From an uncultured Bacteroidota bacterium (GTDB lineage: Bacteria > Bacteroidota > Bacteroidia > Bacteroidales > P3), in the NCBI GenBank assembly GCA_902776365.1, contig CACYPU010000002.1:195180-259179 (forward strand): a stretch of DNA of 64,000 nt, in the 5' to 3' direction. Within the stretch, counting starts at the first letter, position 1, and each line of letters starts with the position of its first letter. The notes under the pieces are model-generated. The model was not told the origin of the DNA, made no database searches, and was given only the letters and a program-made list of their open reading frames with translations. Of this stretch, positions 32,760 through 40,929 are shown piece after piece. Position numbers and translations under genes: made by a program.

Positions 32760-34013
32760 TCACTTCTCATTTTCAATCTCTTTCAGGATTATGTCAGTAC
32801 TGCCAAGGCTCTGGTTCATGTAGTCGGAGCAAGCTTGGGAGGCTTTGGAATAGGCCTCGGAGTCGGTGAGCAGAGGCATGATATGGGCAAGGAGTTCGTC
32901 GTAGTTGCTGTGACTCCATCCGCCGCCGCGGGCAATGATGTCGCGGGCCTCTTGGAACTTGTGGTAGTTGGGGCCGAAGAGGACGGGCTTGCCGAAGGTC
33001 ACCGCCTCGAGAATGTTATGGATGCCTACGCCGAAGCCACCGCCTATATAAGCCACGTCGGCGTAGCGATAGAGCTTGGAGAGGAGGCCGATGTTGTCGA
33101 TGATGAGAATTTTAGGTAATGATGAATGATGAGTGATTAATGATGAATGTTCATCATTAATTTTGGAGTAGCGGATGCTGTCGGGGAAAAGTTCTTCAAT
33201 CTGTTTCAGATGCTCCTCGTTGATGACGTGTGGCGCCAGAATAACTTTGAGTGATGAATGATGATTGATGAATTGGGAAATCAGTGTTTCGTCGGGGGGC
33301 CAGGTGCTGCCGGCTACGAGGACTTTCCCCTTGTAGCCGTCGAGGAAGGCTTCCGCCACCTCGTTTCCCTCGGCGGCTAAGGCTATCTGGTGTACGCGGT
33401 CGAAACGGGTGTCGCCGGCTAGCGAGCAATGTTCAATGCCAATATTTTTCAGCAGTTTTAGACTTTCCTCGTTCTGCACGAAGAGATGTTTGAAACAGTT
33501 TTTCAGCTGTTTCCTGAACCATCCACCATACCATTTGAAGAAATACTGGTTGGGGCGGAAGATGGAGGAGAAGATATAGGTGGGAATGCCGCGACGACGC
33601 AGCTCGCCGAGGTAATTGAACCAGAATTCGTATTTGACAAAGAAAACGATATTAGGCTTGTAAGTGTCAATCAGCCGTCGGGCGTTGCGAGGGGTGTCCA
33701 TTGGCAGGTAGCGCACGATGTCGGCCTGGGCGTAGTTCTTCCTCACCTCGTAGCCCGAGGGCGAGAAGAATGTCACGAGAATACGGTAGTCGGGATGTTT
33801 TTGGCGGAACGCCTCCAGCACTGGGCGTGCCTGTTCAAACTCTCCGAGGCTGGCTGCGTGGAACCAGGCGAGATGCGCGCCGGATGCACAGCCGACTGTG
33901 CCAACTTCGCGCCATCCTTTCACCATCAAACTGGCATTCTTGTGTCCGAACAATGCCGCTATGCGGATGCCCAGTGTGTACAAGAATATTCCTATGGTGT
34001 AAAAAACTCTCAT
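32760..34013 (-). CDS. waaA: 3-deoxy-D-manno-octulosonic acid (Kdo) transferase
   Basis: A 417-residue GT30 enzyme that adds Kdo to lipid A precursor. Marks are WFHAASLGEFEQARPVLEAF, FVKYEFWFNYLGELRRRGIPTY, the membrane anchor at the N-terminus, LVAGSTWPPDE, and the C-terminal GGGFGVGIHNILEAVTFGKPVLFGPNYHKF. Two heptad arrays are translated in frame: INDEHSSLITHHSSLPKIL and FINHHSSLKV. Both lie in the C-terminal Rossmann-fold domain beside strands, not in the motifs. It shows that the organism makes Kdo-containing lipopolysaccharide. Confidence 0.94.
   Translation of the reverse strand: MRVFYTIGIFLYTLGIRIAALFGHKNASLMVKGWREVGTVGCASGAHLAWFHAASLGEFEQARPVLEAFRQKHPDYRILVTFFSPSGYEVRKNYAQADIVRYLPMDTPRNARRLIDTYKPNIVFFVKYEFWFNYLGELRRRGIPTYIFSSIFRPNQYFFKWYGGWFRKQLKNCFKHLFVQNEESLKLLKNIGIEHCSLAGDTRFDRVHQIALAAEGNEVAEAFLDGYKGKVLVAGSTWPPDETLISQFINHHSSLKVILAPHVINEEHLKQIEELFPDSIRYSKINDEHSSLITHHSSLPKILIIDNIGLLSKLYRYADVAYIGGGFGVGIHNILEAVTFGKPVLFGPNYHKFQEARDIIARGGGWSHSNYDELLAHIMPLLTDSEAYSKASQACSDYMNQSLGSTDIILKEIENEK
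33117..33160 (-). repeat. 7-bp tandem array inside waaA (large)
   Basis: ATGATGA-type units: ATGATGA, ATGATGA, GTGATTA, ATGATGA, then an inverted ATTCATCATTA-like tail (plus strand TTCATCATTAA). Confidence 0.8.
33251..33274 (-). repeat. 7-bp tandem array inside waaA (small)
   Basis: Units GTGATGA, ATGATGA, TTGATGA; same unit family as the array 100 bp away. Confidence 0.8.
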
Positions 34014-34031
34014 CAGTATTTTCTTGAACTC

Positions 34032-34856
34032 CTAAAAATAATAGTAGTCGTACGAGGTGCGACCCGTCAGCGGGAACAGCCACGATAGTTTCACCCCCAC
34101 CATCAGGTCGAAGTAGCGACTGTCGTCTTTTCCGTTGAGACCCATCACATTGTCGATGATATAAGGTCTTTTAGACCAACTCAGGCACTGGCTGGCAAAT
34201 AATTCGACTTTGAAATTCACATAGTTGATGTAGTTGCTCATGTATAGGAACCCCACGCTCTCGGTCAACATCACGCCGTGGCGCAGGTGGTCGTAGAGAC
34301 GGCCGTAGGCCTCGTTCACCTGGGGCACCATGCTCTCATTCATGTCTTGCGAATGCGCCGTTTTCTGCATGAACCATCCGCCGCTCAACTTCACAAAAAT
34401 TCCCGAATTGGGGTTCTTCGGCATGATGTTGAACAGTCGGGCCACGCCCGGACGCACCGCCAGCCCTCGGTTGTACATCGTCACCACGCCGTCGGTGCCG
34501 CCCCAACTCATCAGGTAGCCTTGCGACGTGTAGATGTCGCCCATGCGTTCGGCACGCTGTGTCAGGTTGTCGCTGTTGTAGCCAAACCAGAGGTCGCCCT
34601 CCAGCGTCACCATCCAGTCCTGCTTGAACTTATAGTCGCATTCAAATCCGAAGTCGAGATAGGGGCCTTGGTAGAGGTCCTTCATGTTGCCGTTCGTCAG
34701 GCCTGCACTGTTGCTGCCTGCCAGGGGCGTCTGTAGGCCGAAGGAAAAACCGATGATGTGGCATTCCAACGTGTCGACATTCAGCTTTAACTGAGCCTGC
34801 GACGCCATCGGCACCATCATCACCATCACCATCACTGCCAGTATTTTATGCTTCAT
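34032..34856 (-). CDS. Outer-membrane barrel protein of unknown function
   Basis: A 274-residue protein with a signal peptide (AVMVMVMMVPMASQAQ) and beta-rich sequence with aromatic strand ends, e.g. YLDFGFECDYKFKQDWMVTLEGDLWFGY and a terminal KLSWLFPL near residues 255-262. It fits an 8-10 strand outer-membrane barrel of the Bacteroidota type, but no named family is recognised. Same strand as waaA, 18 nt upstream of it. ATG at 34856 gives the cleanest signal peptide. Confidence 0.65.
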   Translation of the reverse strand: MKHKILAVMVMVMMVPMASQAQLKLNVDTLECHIIGFSFGLQTPLAGSNSAGLTNGNMKDLYQGPYLDFGFECDYKFKQDWMVTLEGDLWFGYNSDNLTQRAERMGDIYTSQGYLMSWGGTDGVVTMYNRGLAVRPGVARLFNIMPKNPNSGIFVKLSGGWFMQKTAHSQDMNESMVPQVNEAYGRLYDHLRHGVMLTESVGFLYMSNYINYVNFKVELFASQCLSWSKRPYIIDNVMGLNGKDDSRYFDLMVGVKLSWLFPLTGRTSYDYYYF

Positions 34857-34867
34857 ATTAAAAAAAA

Positions 34868-34895
34868 TCAATTTTCAATTCTCAATTTTCAATTT
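34868..34895. repeat. 7-bp tandem array upstream of proS
   Basis: Units TCAATTT, TCAATTC, TCAATTT, TCAATTT, immediately before the proS -7 element, where the -33 element would be. Confidence 0.75.
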
Positions 34896-34901
34896 TATTT
34901 G

Positions 34902-34909
34902 TATCTTTG
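34902..34909 (+). promoter_or_regulatory. -7 promoter element of proS
   Basis: TATCTTTG, about 66 nt before the start codon. The -33 position falls in the heptad array. Confidence 0.6.
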
Positions 34910-34975
34910 CAATTCGTTTAAAGAAACGATGACAGACCCAAAATATTGTATAATAAATAAAAAAATATATATCCA

Positions 34976-36448
34976 ATGGCAAAAGACTTTTCTAAACGCA
35001 GTGAAAACTACTCTGAATGGTATAACGAACTTGTTGTCCGTGCCGACCTCGCCGAGCAGAGCGCTGTGCGTGGTTGCATGGTGATAAAACCCTATGGCTA
35101 CGCTATTTGGGAGAAGATGCAGCATCAGCTCGACAGCATGTTCAAGGCCACCGGCCATGTCAACGCCTACTTCCCCCTCTTCATCCCCAAGAGTTTCCTC
35201 AGCCGTGAGGCCGAGCATGTCGAGGGCTTCGCTAAAGAGTGTGCCGTGGTAACCCACCACCGCCTCATGAACGACCCCAACGGCAACGGCGTCGTCGTCG
35301 ACCCCGCCGCCAAGCTCGAGGAAGAGCTCATCGTGCGTCCCACCTCCGAGACCATCATTTGGAGCACCTATAAGAACTGGATCAAGTCCTACCGCGACCT
35401 GCCCATCCTCTGCAACCAGTGGGCCAACGTTGTGCGCTGGGAGATGCGCACCCGCATGTTCCTCCGTACCGCCGAGTTCCTCTGGCAGGAGGGCCACACC
35501 GCCCACGCCACCCGCGAGGAGGCCGAAGAGGAAGCCCGCAAGATGCTCGACGTCTACGGCGACTTCGTTGAGAACTACATGGCCGTGCCCGTCATCAAGG
35601 GCCACAAAAGCCCCAACGAACGCTTTGCCGGCGCCCTCGACACCCTCTGCATCGAGGCTATGATGCAGGACGGCAAGGCCCTGCAAGCTGGTACCAGCCA
35701 TTTCCTCGGACAGAACTTCGCCAAGGCCTTCGATGTACAGTTCCTCAACAAAGAGAATAAGTTGGAGTATGTCTGGGCCACTTCGTGGGGCGTCAGCACC
35801 CGCCTGATGGGCGCCCTTATCATGACTCATTCCGACGACAACGGCCTCGTCCTGCCGCCGCGACTGGCTCCCATCCACGTCGCTATCGTCCCCATCTGCA
35901 AGAGCGACGAGCAGCAGCGCCAACTCGACGAGCATATAGCCCCCATCGTCAAGGCCCTTGAAGCCAAAGGACTTGTGGTGAAGTACGACAACCGCCCGGA
36001 ATACAAGCCCGGCTGGAAGTTTACTGAATACGAGTTCAAGGGCGTTCCCGTGCAGCTGGCCATCGGTGCCCGCGACATGGAGAATGGCACCTGCGAGGTG
36101 CGTCGCCGCGACACCCTCGAGAAAGCCACCCTGCCCCTCGAAGGCATCGCCGACCATGTCTACAACCTCATGGAGGATATTCAAAAGAATCTCTTCAAGA
36201 AGGCTGCCGACTTCCGCGCCTCGATGACCCGCAAGGTCGACACATGGGATGACTTCAATGTGGAAATCGAGAAGAACGGCTTCCTGCTCTGCCACTGGGA
36301 CGGCACCCCCGAGACCGAGGAACGCATCAAGGAGGAGACCAAGGCTACCATCCGATGCATTCCTTACGATGCTCCCGAAGAGGAGGGCAAGTGCATCTAC
36401 AGTGGCAAGCCCAGCCACCGCCGCGTGGTCTTTGCCCGCAGCTACTAA
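34976..36448 (+). CDS. proS: Prolyl-tRNA synthetase (archaeal/eukaryotic-type, short form)
   Basis: A 490-residue class II synthetase without the bacterial editing insertion. Marks are [54 protein letters not shown] and [15 protein letters not shown], followed by an anticodon-binding domain (VAIVPICKS) and a C-terminal zinc-type domain. Strong use of C-ending codons suggests high expression. It ends 4 nt into the convergent methyltransferase gene. Confidence 0.97.
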   Translation: MAKDFSKRSENYSEWYNELVVRADLAEQSAVRGCMVIKPYGYAIWEKMQHQLDSMFKATGHVNAYFPLFIPKSFLSREAEHVEGFAKECAVVTHHRLMNDPNGNGVVVDPAAKLEEELIVRPTSETIIWSTYKNWIKSYRDLPILCNQWANVVRWEMRTRMFLRTAEFLWQEGHTAHATREEAEEEARKMLDVYGDFVENYMAVPVIKGHKSPNERFAGALDTLCIEAMMQDGKALQAGTSHFLGQNFAKAFDVQFLNKENKLEYVWATSWGVSTRLMGALIMTHSDDNGLVLPPRLAPIHVAIVPICKSDEQQRQLDEHIAPIVKALEAKGLVVKYDNRPEYKPGWKFTEYEFKGVPVQLAIGARDMENGTCEVRRRDTLEKATLPLEGIADHVYNLMEDIQKNLFKKAADFRASMTRKVDTWDDFNVEIEKNGFLLCHWDGTPETEERIKEETKATIRCIPYDAPEEEGKCIYSGKPSHRRVVFARSY

Positions 36449-37323
36449 TTCCTGGCCTGCAGCGTAATGATAAAGTGATTCGCTTTGGGGATGAGACGAT
36501 TGACTATCCGGTCGCAGCATCTCCAAAGCGGCATCCCTAAGTGAGAGAGCAGCACGGACAGATGGCTGTGCAACAGCAACTTGTTCCCCACCAGACGCAT
36601 ACTTTTGATTTCAACGGGAAGCGGAGCGACCATGCGCCGCACCTTCTCCTCGTCGAACGAGTGCAGGTGGGCGTTGTGGGGCGTTTTGCGGTTGCAGTGG
36701 ATGCATAGCGAGTAGGCTATCTTTTCCTTGTATGGCGTGGAAACAATCAGGGTGCCGCCAAGCTTGAGTTTGGAGAGAAGCGAGGCGACGAACCCTCGCG
36801 GATCGACGGTGTGCTCGATAATCTCCGACGCGATGATGCAGTCGAAGGATCCGTCGGCAAAGGGCAGGTGGTAGGCATCCGCCACCACGGCGGCATGGCT
36901 CTCGTAGGGATACTGCGACAGGGCTTTCTGTGCGTTGGCATAGGCGATGTCCATCGACACCACACGTTTTCCCCGTTCGCAAAAATGCTGTGCCACAAAT
37001 GCTGAACCGCACCCCACGTCAAGCAGGAGCGTGGCGGATTTCGGCACTTGACGCATCACCAGCGTGCGCAGCAGTTTCAGGTGCAACGCCGTGAGAGGGT
37101 CGGTCTCTTCGCTGAAATAGTCGAACTCTTCGGCATCGGTCGTGTAATGCGTTGTGTAGTCGAAAGCCTCACTGTCATCCTTCTTTTCGATAAACGAGGG
37201 AATGTCGTCGCTGACAGGGAAGGTCCGGTCGCCTGTCCTCAGCAGCCCTTCGCCGTCCGCCAAGGCAAGGGTCTCACCGGTGTCGGGATAGCGTAAAATA
37301 TCGAGTAGCCAATCTTTAATCAT
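36445..37323 (-). CDS. SAM-dependent methyltransferase with Trm112-like N-terminus
   Basis: A 292-residue protein. Residues 1-45 ([26 protein letters not shown]) resemble a Trm112/YcaR-type small domain; then a class I methyltransferase with [52 protein letters not shown] and [20 protein letters not shown]. The C-terminal ~70 residues hold [16 protein letters not shown] and a hydrophobic helix. The substrate is not known. Confidence 0.85.
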   Translation of the reverse strand: MIKDWLLDILRYPDTGETLALADGEGLLRTGDRTFPVSDDIPSFIEKKDDSEAFDYTTHYTTDAEEFDYFSEETDPLTALHLKLLRTLVMRQVPKSATLLLDVGCGSAFVAQHFCERGKRVVSMDIAYANAQKALSQYPYESHAAVVADAYHLPFADGSFDCIIASEIIEHTVDPRGFVASLLSKLKLGGTLIVSTPYKEKIAYSLCIHCNRKTPHNAHLHSFDEEKVRRMVAPLPVEIKSMRLVGNKLLLHSHLSVLLSHLGMPLWRCCDRIVNRLIPKANHFIITLQARN

Positions 37324-37348
37324 AATAATATATCGTCTTTTTCCGCTG

Positions 37349-37379
37349 CAAAAGTACGAAAAAAAAGTGGCACACACAA
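37349..37379 (-). promoter_or_regulatory. Promoter of the methyltransferase gene
   Basis: On the minus strand TTG, 20-nt spacer, TACTTTTG, about 26 nt before the start codon. Confidence 0.7.
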
Positions 37380-37470
37380 TAAATTTGGTTAATTTCCGTT
37401 AATTTGCCAGATGTCAACAATGGACATTTTATGTTAATTGGAAATATAAACCTTTAAAACACTTAATATT

Positions 37471-38193
37471 ATGAAGATTTGTAACAAAATGTTCGCCGAA
37501 GGTCTCGGTACCTTCGTGCTTGTGCTCGGCGGCTGCGGTACCGCGCTGTTCGGACACGTGGGATTCCTCGGTGTCGCCATTGCCTTCGGTCTCACCGTCA
37601 TTGCCATGGCCTACGGTATTGGCCATATCAGCGGCGCCCACCTCAACCCCGCCGTCTCCTTCGGCGTCTGGGTCAACGGCCGCATGAGTTTTAAGGAGAT
37701 GCTGCTCTACTGGCTGAGCCAGTGCATCGGAGCTGTCATCGCCGGAGCCGTGCTGCTGGTTATCTACAAGTCCACGACGGCTGATCCTACGGGAGTCTTC
37801 GCCGCCAACGGCTTTGGCGCCGACTTCGCCAAAGCTACCGGCAACGCCGACTACCAGACCATTTGCACCGGTGGTGCCTTCCTCGTCGAGGCCCTGCTCA
37901 CCTTCGTCTTCCTGATGGTCATCCTCGGCGTCACTGACAGTCGCCACGAGAACGGCAAGTTCGCCGGCCTCGCCATCGGTCTTACCCTGGTGCTCATCCA
38001 CCTCATTTCCATCCCCTTGACCAACACCTCGGTCAACCCCGCCCGCTCCCTCAGCCAGGCCCTCTTCAGCAACGCTGAAGGCTGGAACGCCATGAGCCAG
38101 CTCTGGCTCTTCATCGTCGCCCCGCTCGTCGGTGCCGGCCTCGCTGGCCTTGCCTACAAGTGCCTCGGCGGCTGCTGCAAATGCAAGGAATAG
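37471..38193 (+). CDS. aqpZ: Aquaporin Z-like water channel
   Basis: A 240-residue MIP-family channel with six helices and both half-helix motifs: SGAHLNPAVSFG (first NPA) and TSVNPARSLSQALF (second NPA). The residues after the second motif fit water-selective channels more than glyceroporins. The C-terminus is Cys/Lys-rich (YKCLGGCCKCKE), which is uncommon. A strong terminator follows, so it is monocistronic. Confidence 0.94.
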   Translation: MKICNKMFAEGLGTFVLVLGGCGTALFGHVGFLGVAIAFGLTVIAMAYGIGHISGAHLNPAVSFGVWVNGRMSFKEMLLYWLSQCIGAVIAGAVLLVIYKSTTADPTGVFAANGFGADFAKATGNADYQTICTGGAFLVEALLTFVFLMVILGVTDSRHENGKFAGLAIGLTLVLIHLISIPLTNTSVNPARSLSQALFSNAEGWNAMSQLWLFIVAPLVGAGLAGLAYKCLGGCCKCKE

Positions 38194-38215
38194 ATTGTAT
38201 TTAAGAATTTTTAAC

Positions 38216-38250
38216 AAGAGTTGATTGTGTTGACAATCAACTCTTTATTT
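38216..38250 (+). terminator. Terminator of aqpZ
   Basis: A 13-bp stem (AAGAGTTGATTGT with ACAATCAACTCTT), 4-nt loop GTTG, then TTATTTTAT. Confidence 0.85.
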
Positions 38251-38300
38251 TATATGCTCTTTCATAACCCTTTGTTAAGTCTCTCTAAACCAATAGAAAG

Positions 38301-38344
38301 GTAAGAGCAGAGTAAGAGGGGAGTAAGAGTTGAGTAAGACCTAG
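38301..38344. repeat. 11-bp tandem array, GTAAGAG family
   Basis: Units GTAAGAGCAGA, GTAAGAGGGGA, GTAAGAGTTGA, GTAAGACCTAG. The reverse-complement family recurs at 63427-63466. It lies in the gap between aqpZ and mtaB; nothing else is seen there apart from the aqpZ terminator. Confidence 0.85.
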
Positions 38345-38401
38345 ACACTTAATGGTCTGGTTTTCAGTACTCGTTTTTAAGGTTATGTTAAGTAGAGAAT
38401 T

Positions 38402-39589
38402 TTATGTCTCGTTGACAATATTGTCGGGGGTGAGGGTGATGGTTTCGATGGTATTGACGAGAGAGGAGTCGTAGGGGCGGGCGACGCGGATGTAGTTGTC
38501 AGTCCAACCGAACATTGCATCTCCATGTTCGGTTGCTTCCCACAATACCGGCCGTGCCTTGTCGAGTTGGCTGGCGGTGAACTCGCGATGTTTTTTCTCG
38601 CTGAGTTCGAGGAGACGAGCGGTGTGTTTGTGGCGCACGGGGATGGGAATTTTTTCTCCCAGTTTCAATGCGGCGGTGCCAGGACGGTCGCTGTAGGTGA
38701 AGACATGGAGGTAGGAGATGGGAAGCGAGTCGATGAAAGTCAGGACTTTTTGGAATTCCTCCTCGGTCTCACCGTTGAAGCCTGCCATAACGTCGGCGGC
38801 GATGCATGCGTCTGGCATTACGGTTTTGATTTTCTGCAGCTTGGAGGCGTAGAGGGCGGTGTCGTAACGTCGGTGCATGAGCTGGAGTACATGGTCGGAG
38901 CCGGCCTGCAGGGGGATGTGGAAGTGGGGAAGGAAAGCACGGCTGTGGGCGACGAAGTCGATGATGTCGTCGGTGAGGAGGTTGGGCTCGATGCTGGAGA
39001 TGCGGTAGCGCAGGATGCCTTTGATTTGGTCGAGTTCTTTGAGCAGGTCGAGGAAGGATTCGTCTTGATGTTGACCGAAGGTGCCGGTGTTGACGCCAGT
39101 GAGTATCACCTCTTTGGCACCATTGTCGGCGATGCGGTGGGCGGCGCAAAGGGTCTCCTCAATAGTAGCGGAGCGTGAGCGGCCGCGGGCGTAGGGGATG
39201 GCGCAGTAGGTGCAGAAATAGTCGCAGCCGTCCTGAATCTTGAAAAAGGTGCGGGTACGGTCTTCTCCCGAATAGGATAGCAGTCGTTTGCTTTCGTTTC
39301 CAAGTACTTGTGTTACGCCAGGCATCTTTTTGATTTCCTCGGCGGCCACTTGGGCGAAACAGCCCATGACGACAATCTGGGCGTCGGGGTTCTGGCGGTG
39401 GGCCTGCCGGATGGCGTTGCGGCATTTCTTCTCGGCAACCGCTGTCACGGTGCAGGTATTAATAATGTATATATCAGCCACGTTTCCCCATTCAACAATG
39501 GTGTTGCCCTCCTCGCCGAGACGTCGTAGCAGGTCGGAAGTTTCGGCGTAGTTCAGCTTGCATCCCAGAGTATGCGCGGCGATTTTCAT
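38402..39589 (-). CDS. mtaB: tRNA (t6A37) methylthiotransferase
   Basis: A 395-residue radical-SAM enzyme that converts t6A to ms2t6A in tRNA. The N-terminal UPF0004 domain has three cluster cysteines (TLGCKLNYAE, INTCTVTAVAEKKCR, VMGCFAQ), the radical-SAM motif is DGCDYFCTYCAIPYARG, and a TRAM-like end follows. Length and spacing fit MtaB and not MiaB or RimO. Its start region overlaps the -33 element of a divergent promoter for a small RNA. Confidence 0.93.
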   Translation of the reverse strand: MKIAAHTLGCKLNYAETSDLLRRLGEEGNTIVEWGNVADIYIINTCTVTAVAEKKCRNAIRQAHRQNPDAQIVVMGCFAQVAAEEIKKMPGVTQVLGNESKRLLSYSGEDRTRTFFKIQDGCDYFCTYCAIPYARGRSRSATIEETLCAAHRIADNGAKEVILTGVNTGTFGQHQDESFLDLLKELDQIKGILRYRISSIEPNLLTDDIIDFVAHSRAFLPHFHIPLQAGSDHVLQLMHRRYDTALYASKLQKIKTVMPDACIAADVMAGFNGETEEEFQKVLTFIDSLPISYLHVFTYSDRPGTAALKLGEKIPIPVRHKHTARLLELSEKKHREFTASQLDKARPVLWEATEHGDAMFGWTDNYIRVARPYDSSLVNTIETITLTPDNIVNET

Positions 39590-39595
39590 AAAAAT

Positions 39596-39626
39596 TTTGT
39601 CAGTTTAAATAGATGTTGTATCTTTG
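39596..39626 (+). promoter_or_regulatory. Promoter of the intergenic small RNA
   Basis: TTTG (39596-39599), 19-nt spacer, TATCTTTG (39619-39626); a full consensus match that faces away from mtaB. Confidence 0.85.
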
Positions 39627-39631
39627 CAGTG

Positions 39632-39767
39632 TCGACAATATATGAGATTGTTTACAATCGGTTGATTGATAGAGATAAAGGTTCCAAAATACCTTCTAAA
39701 TTTTGGATTTTGTAATAGTGTTTAATGGAGGAACCGCCTTGCTGTCTTGCGAGGCGGTTCTTTTTTT
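39632..39767 (+). ncRNA. Candidate small regulatory RNA (~136 nt), monocistronic
   Basis: A consensus promoter and a strong terminator frame ~136 nt with no open reading frame of note, between mtaB and a convergent MORN gene. The 5' end can fold as ACAAT-atatgag-ATTGT. GGTTCC near 39679 can pair with GGAACC at the base of the terminator stem, so two exclusive structures are possible. It does not match tmRNA, 6S, SRP or RNase P RNA as far as can be judged by eye. The alternative is a long leader without a gene, which is unlikely because the only downstream gene is antisense. Confidence 0.65.
39730..39767 (+). terminator. Terminator of the candidate small RNA
   Basis: A 12-bp stem (GAACCGCCTTGC with GCGAGGCGGTTC, one G-T pair), 6-nt loop, seven T. 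Confidence 0.9.
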
Positions 39768-39771
39768 ATCA

Positions 39772-40809
39772 CTATTCTTGCTCGAGGAGAGGTGAATGTT
39801 CGTCGTACTGCAGGGCATGAACCATCTTGAGGGCGTCTTCGTCGGGGAAGATGGCGAAGTCGGGTTGCGGCTCAAGGAGGAGTATGTCGCGGCCATCCTT
39901 GTCTTTGCCGATACCCTGGATGCATTTGCGGGCCACAGTGACGCGGCTCTTGCGGTTGGCGAAGGAGAAGAGTTCGTCGCCGGCGCGGTTGAAGATGAGC
40001 TCGTTGCTCTCGTTGGCCACGAGTTTGGAGCCGTCCTTGAGGAGGACGACGGTCTTGTTCTTGCCCTGAGCGGCCATGCAGGCGATGTCGTAGATGGAGA
40101 CGAACTGGTCGCCGCTGGCGAGGCGGAGGAGTATCTCGCGGTCGTTCATGTTGCCGTGGTGCCAGCGTTCACGGACGGTGAGGGTGCCTTCCTCGAAGAA
40201 TTTGTAGTCGCCGTGCTTGAGGCCGTCGACATACCAGCCTTCGCGGGTGAGGAGGCCTGCGTCGTTGTATTCCACAAGACGTCCCTCGAGACTTCCGTTG
40301 ACATAGTTGCCGGTGATGTAGCCTTTTTTGCCGATGCGTTTCCACCAGCGTCCATGGCGGTGGTTGTTGAGCCAATTGGACACTTCGGCGGTGTCGCCGT
40401 TACGTTCGTAGATGACGTTGATGCCGTCTTTGACGCCCATGTTGTAGGAAGTCTCCTTGATAAGGCGTCCGTCCTCGGCATAGAATTTCCAGAGGCCGTG
40501 GCGGTTGCGCTGGTTGTATTCGCCACGGGCGAGGAGGTGCCCCTGCTCGTCGTAGGCCTCGTGGAGGCAGCGGCGGCCGGGTTCGGTGTATGTGTTGCGG
40601 ATGCGGACGGAGCCGTCGTGATAGAAGTAGGTGAAGGTGCCGGTCTCGAGGCCGTCGACGAAGTCGCCTTCGAAGATTTTGGAACCGTCCTTGTCGGTGC
40701 GAATCCAGTGGCCTTGACGGCGTCCCTGTTGGTCGGTTTTGTTCTGTGCGACGGCGCTGACGGATGTGAGCATCATGGCCGCGGCAAGGAGGAGAAGTGT
40801 TTTTTTCAT
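39772..40809 (-). CDS. Exported MORN-repeat protein
   Basis: A 345-residue protein with a signal peptide (residues 1-21) and about seven MORN-type/YwqK-like repeats over residues 25-220, e.g. GRRQGHWIRTDKDGSKIFEG, NQRNRHGLWKFYAEDGRLI and HGRWWKRIGKKGYITGNY. The remaining ~120 residues (YDIACMAAQGKNKTVVLLKDG onward) form a separate beta-rich region. Such proteins are often labelled antitoxin-like by repeat similarity alone; there is no toxin gene here, so function is unknown. It converges on the small RNA terminator. Confidence 0.8.
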   Translation of the reverse strand: MKKTLLLLAAAMMLTSVSAVAQNKTDQQGRRQGHWIRTDKDGSKIFEGDFVDGLETGTFTYFYHDGSVRIRNTYTEPGRRCLHEAYDEQGHLLARGEYNQRNRHGLWKFYAEDGRLIKETSYNMGVKDGINVIYERNGDTAEVSNWLNNHRHGRWWKRIGKKGYITGNYVNGSLEGRLVEYNDAGLLTREGWYVDGLKHGDYKFFEEGTLTVRERWHHGNMNDREILLRLASGDQFVSIYDIACMAAQGKNKTVVLLKDGSKLVANESNELIFNRAGDELFSFANRKSRVTVARKCIQGIGKDKDGRDILLLEPQPDFAIFPDEDALKMVHALQYDEHSPLLEQE

Positions 40810-40860
40810 CGGTAGTTGTCCTTTTTATATGTTTGAATAACGCACAATTATATTTTTTAT

Positions 40861-40891
40861 TTTGGCAGGTGAGAAAAAAAGTGTATTTTTG
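40861..40891 (+). promoter_or_regulatory. Promoter of the CMP-sugar operon
   Basis: TTTG, 19-nt spacer, TATTTTTG. The only clear promoter for the seven co-directional genes that end at 47054. Confidence 0.85.
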
Positions 40892-40900
40892 CATTTCAAT

Positions 40901-40929
40901 AAGTCAGAAAGTCAAAAGGGTAAAAAGTC
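40901..40929 (+). repeat. 7-bp tandem array in the operon leader
   Basis: Units AAGTCAG, AAAGTCA, AAAGGGT, AAAAAGT, ending at the start codon; matches the leader at 28318. Confidence 0.65.

Noticed and set aside
37380-37387. TAAATTTG as promoter of aqpZ
   Set aside because: Matches the -7 consensus, but there is no -33 TTTG and it lies amid AT-rich sequence; not convincing.
39772-40809. MORN protein as an antitoxin
   Set aside because: The label comes from repeat similarity only; no toxin gene is adjacent and the protein has a signal peptide.
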